Source of the DNA: Gracilaria domingensis
Lineage: Eukaryota > Rhodophyta > Florideophyceae > Gracilariales > Gracilariaceae
NCBI GenBank assembly: GCA_022539475.1
Contig: VCMS01000370.1
Location: forward strand, 107,529 to 152,254
DNA: 44,726 nucleotides
Direction: 5' to 3'
Shown here: positions 20,728 through 30,199 of the stretch, one piece after another
How positions within the stretch are numbered: the first letter of the stretch is position 1
Layout: each line of letters starts with the position of its first letter
Translations under genes and position numbers: made by a program
The notes under the pieces: generated by a model
What the model saw: the letters and a program-made list of their open reading frames with translations, nothing else
Databases searched by the model: none
What the model was told of the DNA's origin: nothing

Positions 20728-21246
20728 CTAGCTAGACCTCGACACACTGTACCGCACCATCGCGCTCAACGCACTTAAATCCCGGAAAACAATCCACCAA
20801 CGCACACGCGGCAGGGCACATGGACTGGGCGCAACAACCAGATTGCCCGAATTACACCCCGTACACTCACAAGTATTTTCAACAGTCTTCACGTCACCAT
20901 TCTTGAAGCGGCAGCACACGGGGTCTACGACTTGGCCACAGGGACAGTAAAACAGCCTGCTCGTTGGCGCGGGAGAATCCGGGACACAGTGGGCTCCAAG
21001 TTCACTTTCAACGCAATGCGTGCCCTTGCTGCAGAGTGTCACCGCGCATGAGGAGGGTGGGAACAGAGGGATGGGGATGGGGATACACTGAGGACCTGTT
21101 TCGGTGTTGACGCAGCGGGTGTCGGCGGGGCAGAGAACGACCGCGCAAGATATAGGGAGTGTCGCGCCGATTGGGATGGGGCCGCCGGCGAGGGTGAGAG
21201 AGAGGAGGGATGCCAATAGCACGGTGGTGAACATCGGGGACTTCAT
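20728..21246 (-). CDS. Secreted cysteine-rich protein with Kazal-like domain
   Basis: I chose the ATG at 21246-21244 because it gives a clean signal peptide (MKSPMFTTVLLASLLSLTLAG). A longer frame upstream lacks one. The mature part has two copies of a short Cys module (SCAVVLCPADTRCVNTETG; SCAVTLCSKGTHCVESELG) and then a Kazal-like segment (CPCGQVVDPVCCRFKNGD...NTCECTGC). Kazal domains commonly inhibit serine proteases, but the reactive site is not predictable here. Length is 172 residues. Twelve or more cysteines predict an extracellular, disulfide-bonded protein. The C-terminal about 35 residues are not cysteine-rich and have no known match. The next gene, on the same strand, lies about 650 bp upstream. 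Confidence 0.6.
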   Translation of the reverse strand: MKSPMFTTVLLASLLSLTLAGGPIPIGATLPISCAVVLCPADTRCVNTETGPQCIPIPIPLFPPSSCAVTLCSKGTHCVESELGAHCVPDSPAPTSRLFYCPCGQVVDPVCCRFKNGDVKTVENTCECTGCNSGNLVVAPSPCALPRVRWWIVFRDLSALSAMVRYSVSRSS

Positions 21247-21892
21247 GACGGCGGGTGGGTCTGAGAGACTCGAGAGGTTGACGATGGGAGGGGGTGCGAC
21301 AGGAGAAGCGGTGCTTTCGTCATTGATAAGGCAACTGACAAGGGGTGGATACGGGCAGTTTGAATTGAGGATGACATTGCATCCGGGAAGACGATTGCGT
21401 ACAGTCATGGAAGCAAAGACGAGCCCATGTCCATCTCAAAGGTGCTTGGCGCAATGCACCACTGACGCTCAAGCATGGCGTACACAGACTTGAAGTTCAG
21501 GCGGGAAGATTGTGCAGTGGTGGATGATGGTAGGAACCGTGAACATGAATTCGCGCGGCGGCATGGTTGCGAGCGTTTAGAGTCTGCCACGATGCACAGG
21601 GGCATAATCGCCAGGCGGGTCGGTTCCACTGCATGGCTGTGGGGCTGCGAGTGTGGAGGTTGGCGCGGTGCTTTGGGAGCGGAAGCGAAAAAGGTGAGCA
21701 GCGAGCAGATGTCGGTGGGATGCTGTTGGGGACGAAATTCGTCGAATGCGCTTTGAGCTGCTCCCGATCAGCGCCATCGCCAAGCGCAGCTGTAACGTGG
21801 TTTCATACACGTGGATGGATCACGGATGGATCGAAGTCTCGACTGCGTATCGATACCTGTAGTGACTACAGTGTAGTCGCTGGCAACATGTT
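21247..21892. other. Intergenic region between two minus-strand genes
   Basis: No gene recognised. It holds the 3' flank of the receptor-like gene and the promoter of the Kazal-like gene. Plus frames across it (21475-21756, 21567-21896) have no identifiable features. Confidence 0.5.
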
Positions 21893-23462
21893 TTAACCCC
21901 CGGCAGCTTTTCTCCTTCTCCAGAAAGCTTTGCACAGCAGCACGACCCCAATGAGCCCAAGAAGCATGAAAGAAAGCACAAAGAACAGTTCCAGCTTCTT
22001 GGCGCCAACGGTTGTAGCATGATTGGCTTCGCAAGTACTCTGGGTCAAGAAGTATTTGCGCATTCTCGGGCTGTCGGCCTCATCTTGCAATCGCAGCGTG
22101 GCCTCACTCATATATTTCGTCATGTGCGAGTTTCTCGGAAGTATCATGGACATCCCCCCAGTGTATAACTCGTCACCAGTGAGTGTGAAGCGCCCGCAAT
22201 ACCGATTGTGGATAGCTTCCCTGGCTGTTGATTCTAGATGAAGCCCGTATCGGCATTTTCCTTGCGATACATGGGCGAATACTTCTTCGTACGTGCGGAG
22301 GAATAACGGCGATTCATTACGATGACAATCCCTGTTTGTCGCATCATTCATGAAGCAATGAAACGTGTTGCAAGCAAGTGGGTGGCGGTTAGTACTATCA
22401 ACGACACAAGAGCAATCGCATACAGCACATGATGTTCTCAATGTAACGTACTTTGTCGCAATCACCTTCCACCAGAACGTCTCAAACGTGCCGCCCTTCA
22501 ATGTACATACATCTGATGGCCGGATTCGGCATGACATGAAGTCGCCAGCATCGCGGAAATCGGACGATAAGGGAAAGTTCACCAAGGACGCAGTCATGAT
22601 GGCGTCATATATCAGCAGAAGAAACACGCTGGATACGGCCTGAACAAAGTCAATAAGCCATTGTGTGGCATTTCTGTTGTCGTCCAAGTCCGGAGAAAGT
22701 ATCATGCGACTCACTTTTATGCATTTGCAGAAAACAAGTGTTAGATGCGCTATTGTTCCAAAATGCGGCAGGTATCAACGTACGAGTAATGCGAATGGAG
22801 CGACGGATGCGATAGGGCAGTGGATGATTCAATAAGCAGTTAACAATGCGTTTGAAATAGGCATCGCTAGGAGGCAAGCACTGAAACGGCGGAGCAGGCG
22901 CAAAATGCGGGTCCATAACTCTCAAGAGCACAACAGTAACAACCTGAACAGCAACGAGTATCCAAACACTGGTGCTGAACGACGTGAGAAAGAAATGAGG
23001 CTCAAGATCGACGGCGGTATTCGACAGTTCCACAAACACGCGATAGCTATCAACGGTGAACGCCGGAAGAAAATCAACCTGATGGAAGCGAGAAGGGGTT
23101 TCAAACCAACCGCCAATGCCGATATCACAGATGCAGCGGGGATGCGCCTTAATGGATCCGTTTTGCGAACAGAATTCCATCATGTCGATAAAGGCCGAAA
23201 ATCCAGTGCTGGACCCGTCGTCGAAAAGCGTGAGCGACGCACATGTCCAGTTGAGATATGCCTGCAGTTCTGCGACGTACGAAGCGGCAATTCCTTGCAA
23301 GCCGTTGTTTATCCAGGTGGCGTTGGACAGGGAGGCTATGGGCGGCTCATGCATGACGCAGCAGCGCAGCGCTCGGCCGTTGAGCGCGCCGCGGGTCGAA
23401 TGCGCCGTGCTCGGGAGTAGGATGGAAAGAATCACAAGAGCGAGGAGAAGGGCTCGAGACAT
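21893..23462 (-). CDS. Ionotropic-glutamate-receptor-like membrane protein (one intron)
   Basis: Exon 1 is 23462-22784 and exon 2 is 22713-21893, giving 499 residues. The protein has a signal peptide (1-20), a first ligand-binding half with a Cys-rich segment (about 30-150), a membrane helix (SVWILVAVQVVTVVLL, about 165-182), and a second helix (FVQAVSSVFLLLIYDAIMTA, about 249-268) resembling the SYTANL-type pore helix M3. The second binding half contains GGMSMILPRNSHMTKYMSEA and LRLQDEADSPRMRKYF, the typical last helices of iGluR/periplasmic-binding folds. A final helix (FFVLSFMLLGLIGVVLL) and basic tail follow. The order S1-M1-M3-S2-M4 is that of ionotropic glutamate receptors. The amino-terminal ATD is absent and the pore loop is not recognisable, so channel activity is uncertain. 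Without the intron the frame breaks; with it both halves fuse exactly. Confidence 0.65.
22714..22783 (-). other. 70-bp spliceosomal intron in the receptor-like gene
   Basis: On the sense strand it begins GTACGTTGAT and ends ATAAAAG, with a CTAAC branch-point motif about 30 nt from the 3' end followed by a T-rich run. Removal joins codon ...ACT C/TG AGT in phase 1 and restores one frame. The 5' site GTACGT and the branch motif are the same as in the 93-bp intron of the light-harvesting gene. Confidence 0.7.
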
Positions 23463-23919
23463 GTTGATGAGGACGGGCGCGGAGAGTGGCGCGAGTGGAG
23501 AGGAGGGGGCGTTGGAGCAGCGCACATGCTTTGAGCGCAAGTTGCTCCTTGATGCGTGTTGAGTTGGTGGCTCTTCTCACGGAGCTAAGCGGACAGCAAT
23601 GAAGATCGCAACAATTGGGACAACGCCCTAACTCTACGAAAGTTGTCGCCCAACAGTAGTCGGCGCTGCTGCCGCACGTCACGTTGGCTCGTATCCGCGT
23701 GGAAGGAGTGCGCGGGCTTTCCCGCCAAAGACTTTTTGGGGAAGGCTACCAAGGGTATCCTTGAGGGCTACCTTCGCAGGTGTCGTGTTTGCAGCTCGCG
23801 GGCTTGGAATCGTTGTGGCGACGGTTGGAACACGGCTGTTGCTTCCCAGCTCCGTTCCGCAACGGGTAGTAGAAGGCTACCTCTCTGGTAAACACGGAGC
23901 AACGGTCATGAAAAAAGCA
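23463..23919. other. Promoter region of the receptor-like gene and 3' flank of the tRNA
   Basis: No gene seen. At the right end, six T on the sense strand of the tRNA (complement of 23911-23916) form a probable RNA polymerase III terminator. Confidence 0.5.
23911..23916 (-). terminator. RNA polymerase III terminator
   Basis: A run of six T on the minus strand begins four bases after the discriminator base of the tRNA, as expected for class III transcription end. Confidence 0.7.
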
Positions 23920-23992
23920 AGCCACCACCGAGATTTGAACTCGAGACCTCTTGATTACTAGTCAAGCGCTCTACCAACTGAGCTATAGCGGC
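23920..23992 (-). tRNA. tRNA-Thr (anticodon AGT)
   Basis: 73 nt, no intron, no encoded CCA. The acceptor stem GCCGCTA pairs with TGGTGGC (two G-T wobbles) and the discriminator is T. The D arm is GCTC..GAGC with the TAGCTCAGTTGGTAGAGC box A. The anticodon stem CTTGA/TCAAG encloses loop CTAGTAA, giving anticodon AGT (Thr; A34 read as inosine). The T arm is TCGAG-TTCAAAT-CTCGG, with GTTCAAAT as box B. Confidence 0.95.
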
Positions 23993-24142
23993 CAATCACG
24001 TCGCCGCTTGCGCAGCGCCCATCCAAGCCTCATAAACGTCGCAGACACGCGCCAACAAAAACTTTATACACGCGCGCAGCGCCGCTGCGCACCTCAAGTT
24101 GCGAGTCACAAGCGCCAACAACGCCAAACCACCGGCAGACAG

Positions 24143-24153
24143 CTACCCCACCA

Positions 24154-24198
<45 letters not shown>

Positions 24199-24352
24199 CG
24201 CCCGCCGCGCCGCCTCCACTCAGCCACGCGCCAAACCGCCGTCTCTCGACGCTCTTCCGCGACCACCCCAGCTGATCCACGCTCACGCGCTCCCGCGCCT
24301 CCCGCAGCGTGCTGCCGATGCGCCCCAGCGCGCGCCGGCCCCTTCCGCCAAC

Positions 24353-24385
<33 letters not shown>

Positions 24386-26569
24386 GCGCTCCTCGCCCAT
24401 GTCCGCGCTGCGTCTCCGGAACACGGCGCGCACGGCGTCCACGCTGCCGCGTCTGCCGCGCGCGCCGCCGCCGTACCGCACGCCGTTCTCCGCGCTTCCA
24501 TCCGCCTCCGCCGCCGCGCGTCGGTTGTGCGACAGCGCCGAGCGGTTATTTCCGTGTCGCGCCACGTAAGCGCCTGACGCTCGCACGCGTGACGCCGCGC
24601 CGCCTCCGTTGCCCGCCGCTTCCTCCGCACCGTCCGAAGCCGCCACAAGACCCTCGCGCACGTTTTGGCGGAACGTCGCGTGTCCACTCGCTTCGCTACA
24701 CGTCCACGCCCATCCCGCGATCGCCCACGTTTCCACTTCCGTGCCCTTGTTGTGGATAATCGCCGGGAATTCCGCCGTCGCCGACCGGTCGTCGTCGTCG
24801 CTGAAGCTCACGTGTCGCCACTCCTCCGCGTTGATGTTGCGTAGTAGGTAACGGTCAAGCGTCATGGAGCTGATTTCCTGCGCGTCCACGCGGCCGTACA
24901 GTCCAGTGTTCGTCGATTCCACTCCAAACTGCTGCGCGCGCGCCTCGGCCAACTGCTCCACCTTCTTGTTCTTCTCCTTGCTGGCCACCAGTTTGCTCAC
25001 GTCGTCCGCGTGCGCTTCCTTCCTCGCCACGCGCACCCAGTCCACCCCTCGGAAGAACGGGTGTTTCTTCACGTCCTCGAGCGAGCACCGTCGGTTGGGA
25101 TCCAGCTGTAGCAGCCCCTTGATGAGCGACACTGCCTCAATGCTGAGAGACGACGAAAAGCGAATCTGCTTGACGCGCTGAATCTCGGCCATTTCCTCCA
25201 TGGTCTTATTCTTGAAGTCGAACGGCGTGCGTCCGCACAGGATGTGGTAGATGAACACGCCCAGGCACCACAGGTCCAACGCAAAGTTGTACGGGCGCGA
25301 GTGCAGCATCTCGGGCGCGGCGTACGCCGTTGTGCCGCAGATGGTCTGCGTGAGGTAATCCTGCTCGCTCTTGAGCACCTTGGCCAGTCCAAAGTCGGCC
25401 AGGCGCACGTGCCCGTTGCCGTCGAGCACGACGTTTTCCGGCTTCAAATCGCGGTAAACAATATTGCGCTCGTGCAGACACGACAAGGCGAGCACAATCT
25501 CGGCAATAATGCGGCGCGCATAGCGCTCCTGCAGGCGACCGCGGTGGTTTTGCAGCAGCGAAAACACGTCGCCGCCGTCGTAAAAGTCGGTAGCAAAGTA
25601 AAGATGTGAGTCGGTTTGAAAGGCGTAGCGCAGCTGAATGATGAACGGACAGCCGGAGCAGGTCTCCAGCACGAGGCGCTCGTTGATGACGTGCTGAAAG
25701 TTGAGCTGCGTGCGGAAGACGCGCGACTTGTCCATGACCTTGAGCGCGAGGCGGGCGTTGGTGCGGTTGTCGCGCACGAGGAAGACCTTGGCGCTGGCGC
25801 CCTTGCCGATGGCGGTGATCCAGTCAAAGTCGGCCAGGCGCATGGTGGTGTACTGAAAGGTGTGGGTCTGCAGGGCGACGACCCACTGCTGCGCCTCCTG
25901 CGGCGTGGTGAGGCGCATGACGAGGCTCTGCGCATCGGATCGGCGCAGTTTGAGCTGGGAGTAGTATGCGGTGTTCTTGAGGTCTATGATACAGTTGGTG
26001 GCGGTGAACACAAGCTTGATGTGGCGCGCGACGGGGTGCATGTAGTCGGTGCTGGGATCGGAAAACAAAAGCATGCCGCCGCGGAGCTCGGCCCAGAAGG
26101 GCATCCACTGCGAGCGGAACAGCGCGGAGAGCTTGGACACGTCCCTCTTGACGAAGATCCAGCCGTGCGCGTGGCACGGCAGGGCGCGCACGAGCGCGAG
26201 CGCGTCGAAGGCGAGCTGGCGGCGGAGCGCGGCGCCGTCGGCGGGCGGCATGTTGTTGGAGGCGCGCTGCGCAATGGTGTTGGGGATGTAGAAGGCGCCG
26301 GGCACGGGGGTGATGGAGCTGCCGGTGCTGGTGGCGTCGATGCTGGGGACGGAGCGGGTGGGGACGGAGGAGTTGGGGACGTGCGAGTGGGAGGAGGGGG
26401 CGGTGGTGGAATGGGGGGAGGCGAACGAGGGGAGCAGGTTGGAGGAGGGGTCATTGGAGTCGCGGTGCACGGGGGCGGGGCTGACGTGCTGCTGCTGGCC
26501 GTTGAGCGAGTCGATGCGCGAGGAGAGGCTGTAGCGGATGCGCGACACGGTGTGGCGGAGGTCGACCAT
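24143..26569 (-). CDS. AGC-family Ser/Thr protein kinase with N-terminal PH domain
   Basis: 808 residues from ATG 26569. After a Ser/Pro-rich N terminus comes a PH domain (about 134-238, HAHGWIFVKRDV...QQWVVALQ), which would bind membrane phosphoinositides. The kinase domain is about 249-507: Gly-loop GKGASAKVF (255-263), ATP-binding Lys277 (LALKVMDK), catalytic YRDLKPEN (372-379), DFG (392-394), activation-loop TQTICGT with Thr409 at the PDK1-site position, and APE (418-420). The order PH-kinase and the YRD form fit Akt/PKB-like AGC kinases. A clear C-terminal hydrophobic motif (FxxFS/TY) is not seen, and the last 200 residues are Gly/Arg/Ala-rich, ending in poly-Gly encoded by a CCG repeat. 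Upstream frame extension reads through poly-Pro and is probably untranslated. All catalytic residues are present. Confidence 0.88.
24157..24197. repeat. CCG trinucleotide repeat, about 13 units
   Basis: Uninterrupted CCG run that encodes poly-glycine at the C terminus of the kinase on the minus strand. A shorter run of about eight units lies at 24354-24378. Such runs are length-unstable. Confidence 0.9.
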
Positions 26570-26572
26570 GGC

Positions 26573-26658
26573 GGGGGGGGGGGGGGGGGGGGGCAGGAGG
26601 GGAGGAGGGGAGGAGGGGAGGCGGGACGCGAGGTGGCGCGGGGGGGGGGGGGGGGGGG
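26573..26658. repeat. Two homopolymer G tracts (21 and 19 nt)
   Basis: Plus-strand G runs occupy 26573-26593 and 26640-26658; the region to about 26790 is also full of G runs. On the sense strand of the kinase gene these are C21 and C19 in the 5' leader, the first ending only three bases before the start codon. The plus strand could form G-quadruplexes. Confidence 0.85.
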
Positions 26659-26860
26659 TGGGGTGGGGGGAAGGGGGCGGTGGGGAGTGCGGACGCGGGG
26701 GGTGGACGCGGCGCGGCGCGCAGGGTGGGGGGCGCGGGTGGGAGCGGAGGTGGCGCGGGCGGCGCGGGGGGGCGGGGTGGGGGGGGCGCGCGCGCGCGAG
26801 CGCGGAACGTAAAAGCGGCGCGGGGCGCGGCGGGGCGCGCGCCACGCTGGCGCGGCTTTT

Positions 26861-27787
26861 TTACTGGAGCTTGGCGAGGCGCGCCTTCTTGCGCAGCGCG
26901 CGCGCGCGCATGGACCGGTGCAGCGCGTCCAGGCGCGCGGTCTGCACGGCCAGCGGCAGCGCGCGCACGGCGGCGCCCATGGCGTGGTGCGGCCAGTACG
27001 GGTTGAGGCGCGGCGTGAGGCCGACCTGCTGCAGCGCGCGCTCGGCGAAGGTGGCGGGCGCGGGCACGGTGAGCGAGCGGCGCATCTTGGCCATGGCGCC
27101 GGCCACGAAGAAGGGCGTGAGCGAGTGCACGTGCACGCCGTGCGCGGCCACCTCGCCGGCCACGCTCACCGCGAACGCGTCGATGTACGCCTTGGTGCCC
27201 GCGTACGGCGACAGCATGGGCGCGGGCGTGACGGCGCCGCCGCCGGACGCCAGGCACAGCACCACGCCCTTGCGCGCGGCCACCATGGCCGGCAGCAGCA
27301 TCTTGGTGACGCGGTTGGTGGAGCGGATGTTCACGTCGACCAGGCGCTCCACCAGCTCGTCGGGCACGTCCACCAGGTCGGTGGGCATCTCCAGGCTGAT
27401 GCCGACGTTGTTGACCAGCACGCACGCGCGGTGCGCCGCCAGCGCGGCGCGCAGCGCGTCCCACTCGGCGCGCGAGGCGGCCGCAAAGTCGAACGCGTGC
27501 ACGGCGGTGCGCACGGCGAAGTGCTGCTCGACGTCGCGCGCCACGTCGGCCAGCCGCGGCGCCGAGCGCGCCACCAGCGCGACGTTGAGCCCGCGGCGCG
27601 CCAGCGCGTGCACGAAGGCGCGGCCGATGTCGCCCGACGCGCCCGTCACCACCGCCCAGTCGCCGCGGAACGGCGCCCACGAGAAGCGGTACAGCGCGTA
27701 CTGGCGCAGCAGCGCCGCCAGCCGCGCCGCCGCGTACAGCAGCGTGAGCGCGCCGACGGCGCGCAGCGCGTGCGAGAGCGCGTCCAT
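26861..27787 (-). CDS. Very-long-chain 3-ketoacyl-CoA reductase (KAR/HSD17B12-like)
   Basis: 308 residues from ATG 27787. An in-frame ATG farther upstream at 27865 adds a charged, unlikely N terminus, and 308 is close to the family length of about 310-345. There is an N-terminal membrane helix (ALRAVGALTLLYAAARLAAL), a Rossmann NADPH site TGASGDIG (48-55), NNVG (126-129), catalytic Ser181, and YxxxK with Tyr195/Lys199. SLTPFFVAGAMAKM and the P-A-P-ATF-AE segment are typical of the 3-ketoacyl-CoA reductase of the ER fatty-acid elongase. It reduces 3-ketoacyl-CoA to 3-hydroxyacyl-CoA in very-long-chain fatty acid synthesis. The final KKARLAKLQ is basic but not an exact KKXX signal. Third-position GC is extremely high. 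The gene is divergent from APC5, with 281 bp between the starts. Confidence 0.88.
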   Translation of the reverse strand: MDALSHALRAVGALTLLYAAARLAALLRQYALYRFSWAPFRGDWAVVTGASGDIGRAFVHALARRGLNVALVARSAPRLADVARDVEQHFAVRTAVHAFDFAAASRAEWDALRAALAAHRACVLVNNVGISLEMPTDLVDVPDELVERLVDVNIRSTNRVTKMLLPAMVAARKGVVLCLASGGGAVTPAPMLSPYAGTKAYIDAFAVSVAGEVAAHGVHVHSLTPFFVAGAMAKMRRSLTVPAPATFAERALQQVGLTPRLNPYWPHHAMGAAVRALPLAVQTARLDALHRSMRARALRKKARLAKLQ

Positions 27788-28068
27788 CGCCGTGATGATG
27801 AGGCTGTCGCGCACCGCCGCCGAACGATCGCGTCGATGGTGTGATCGCGCGCGATCGCTGCTCATTGCCCTGTCTTGATCAACGCACACGTGCGCCACGT
27901 CCGATCATATGATATGATTCATATCTATCGTCACCAGCTGATCATAACCTGTATCACCACGCGGCTGGCTGTTGTCGGAACCAGGCGCCGCCCGCCGCGC
28001 GTCCCGCGTCCCGCACCGCGCGTCCCCGCGTCCGCGCGTCCCCGCGTCCCCCCCCGCGTCGCCCCGCC
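27788..28068. promoter_or_regulatory. Shared divergent promoter, ketoacyl-CoA reductase / APC5
   Basis: 281 bp between two start codons pointing away from each other. The middle (27895-27960) is AT-rich with the near-palindrome ATCATATGATATGAT, unlike the very GC-rich flanks. A C-rich block (27990-28068) precedes the APC5 start. Confidence 0.5.
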
Positions 28069-30066
28069 ATGGAGGCGCGCACGGCGGCGCGCTTCCTCAC
28101 CGCGCACAACTTCGTGCTGGCGCTGGCCGCCGCGTCGCCGGCCGTGGCGCGCCCGCTCGCGCCCTTCTACCCGCGGCTGCACGCGCTCATCGCCGCGCCG
28201 CCGCCGCACGCCGCGCTCATGGCCGCGCTGGCCGCGCTGCACGTGCAGCCCAACGCCGCCGCCGTCGCGCCCTTCGTCGCCGCGCCGCTGCCGCCGCGCC
28301 CCGCGCCGCTGCTGCGCCTGCTCGCCGCGCTGCTGCGCCGCGCGCTCGCGTCGCCGCACGCGCTCGCGCAGCTCGTGGCGCTGCTGGAGACGCACACCAG
28401 CGCGCAGCTGCTGGGCGCGTACCAGCGCGACTCGCGCGTCGCGCTCTTCCTGCGCAAGGTGGTCGTCGCCTTCCACTCGCTCTCGTTCGAGGCGCTGCTG
28501 CGCCTGCAGCGCGCGCTGCGCCAGCAGTGCCCGCCCACCTTCGACCTGCCGCGCCACGCCGCGCGCCTGGCCGACGGCCACCCGCTGCCGCGCGCCGTCT
28601 TCGCGCAGCTGTCCGCCCCGCCGCGCGGCCCGTCGCCGCTCTCCATCATCGCGCACCTGGAGGCCGCGCGCCGCGCCGACCTGCCCGCCGCGCTGGCCGC
28701 CGCGCACCGCCACTTCGACACGCACGCGTCGCAGCTGCCGCCGCACCACGCCGCGCTCGCGCTGGCCATCCTGCACGCGCGCTTTGCGCACCGCGCGCAC
28801 GCCGCCGCCGCGCTGCGCGACGCGCTGCGCGCCGCGCAGGCCGCGGGCGACGCGCACTGCCAGCGCGTCGCGCTGCAGTGGCTGGCGCGCGTCGAGCCGC
28901 CCGCGCACGCCAGCTCGCTGCTGCACCACGCCGACGACCGCGTCGCGCTCGTGCGCCACCGCCTGCTCACCGCCGCCCCGCCGCCGCCGCGCGTCTTCTC
29001 CGCGCTGCGCACCGGCGTGCAGGAGCTGCTGCTCGCCGCCGCCGCCTGGCAGCTGCGCGCGGCGCTGCCCACCGCGCTCTTTGTCGCCGGCGCCGCGCTC
29101 CGCCGCGCCGAGAAGCACGACGCGGTGCCGGACGCTGTGGTCAGGGCCACCGTCGCCGTGGCGGAGCTTTCGGCGTTGCACGGCGACGCGCAGCCGGCGC
29201 TGGACATGCTCAACCGCTGCATCAAGCGCTTTGAGCGCCCGCCGGATGCGTCCACCGCCGCGCCGGAGATTTTCATGCTGCGTCGCTCGCTCACCATGCT
29301 GCAGTTTGAACGCAGCGTCAGCGCCATGAACCTGTCGCAAGCCGGCGCGCTGCGAGATCGTATCAACGCGTTTGCCATGTGCACGCGCGCCAACGCGCTC
29401 GCGTTCAGCGCGGAGGACGTCGAGCTGGACGCCATCGAGGCGCACGTCAAGTGCCTGCTCATGGCGCGCGACGCGCGCGCCGCCGCGGACGAGGCGCTCA
29501 ACCTGGCCAGCAAGGCCGCCGTGCGCAGCAGGCCGCAGCGCGTCGTCACCGCGCTGCGCATGCGCGCGGAGGCGTTTCTGGGCGCGGGGGAGGCGGGCGG
29601 CGCGTTTTCGGACGCGCTGGCGGCTGTGTCGTTGGCGAGCGCGATGCGACTTGATGCCGCGCACGTGAGGGCGTCGCTGACCGTCGTGGAGGCGATGCTG
29701 AGGATGGATTCGCCCGCGAGTCAGGCGTTGGCCACGCTGGTGCCGGTGCTGCCGGTGGCGCTGGAGGGGCTGGGCTGCGTGGTTCGCGCGTATGCGCGCC
29801 ATCTTCATGCAGAGTGTCTGGCAAAGATGTGCTCTGAAGACGGCTCGGTACCGGATGAGAAGGTTGTTAGACTTGTGCAACAGGCACTTGATGGTTATCG
29901 GGCTAGTGGTCATGTCAATGGTGTACGCGACTGTCTCTACATGCTAGCGCGCATCCATCACTGGCGAGATGAAATCGCGCTGCGGAATCACATGTCATGT
30001 CTGTTTAGGCAGCATGTTCGCGGAATTGGGAGACGAAAAACTCCATCGCTTGCGATCGAAACCTGA
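28069..30066 (+). CDS. APC5: Anaphase-promoting complex subunit 5 (TPR protein)
   Basis: 665 residues; human APC5 has about 755. The protein is all-helical and Ala/Leu-rich. The region about 225-290 matches the APC5 TPR signature: LPPHHAALALAILHARFAHR, then AAALRDALRAAQAAGD and RVALQWLARV. Near the C terminus GHVNGVRDCLYMLARIHH fits the last TPR. APC5 is a scaffold in the platform of the APC/C, the ubiquitin ligase that drives exit from mitosis. The 5' two-thirds have GC above 75 percent with nearly all third positions G or C, while the last about 250 bp drop to normal. The start lies directly after a C-rich leader. The gene converges on the RCC1-repeat gene with 133 bp between stops. Confidence 0.75.
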   Translation: MEARTAARFLTAHNFVLALAAASPAVARPLAPFYPRLHALIAAPPPHAALMAALAALHVQPNAAAVAPFVAAPLPPRPAPLLRLLAALLRRALASPHALAQLVALLETHTSAQLLGAYQRDSRVALFLRKVVVAFHSLSFEALLRLQRALRQQCPPTFDLPRHAARLADGHPLPRAVFAQLSAPPRGPSPLSIIAHLEAARRADLPAALAAAHRHFDTHASQLPPHHAALALAILHARFAHRAHAAAALRDALRAAQAAGDAHCQRVALQWLARVEPPAHASSLLHHADDRVALVRHRLLTAAPPPPRVFSALRTGVQELLLAAAAWQLRAALPTALFVAGAALRRAEKHDAVPDAVVRATVAVAELSALHGDAQPALDMLNRCIKRFERPPDASTAAPEIFMLRRSLTMLQFERSVSAMNLSQAGALRDRINAFAMCTRANALAFSAEDVELDAIEAHVKCLLMARDARAAADEALNLASKAAVRSRPQRVVTALRMRAEAFLGAGEAGGAFSDALAAVSLASAMRLDAAHVRASLTVVEAMLRMDSPASQALATLVPVLPVALEGLGCVVRAYARHLHAECLAKMCSEDGSVPDEKVVRLVQQALDGYRASGHVNGVRDCLYMLARIHHWRDEIALRNHMSCLFRQHVRGIGRRKTPSLAIET

Positions 30067-30199
30067 ACTGGCAGAAAAGAACCAGTCACCACCCACACGT
30101 CTCTTACAAACTAGTCCAAGACATCGGCGTACTGACCCCTGTACATGCAGGTGAATCATATAACCTCCCCGCCCTCCCACCCGCCCCCTTGGCCCCGGC

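Noticed and set aside
27931..29913. Minus-strand open frame of 660 codons opposite APC5
   Set aside because: Product is almost only Arg/Ala/Gly/Val/Gln; a mirror effect of extreme GC3 in the real gene. The same holds for plus frames at 25616-26812, 26538-27878, 26918-27844 and 27875-29329 and the minus frame at 26451-27680.
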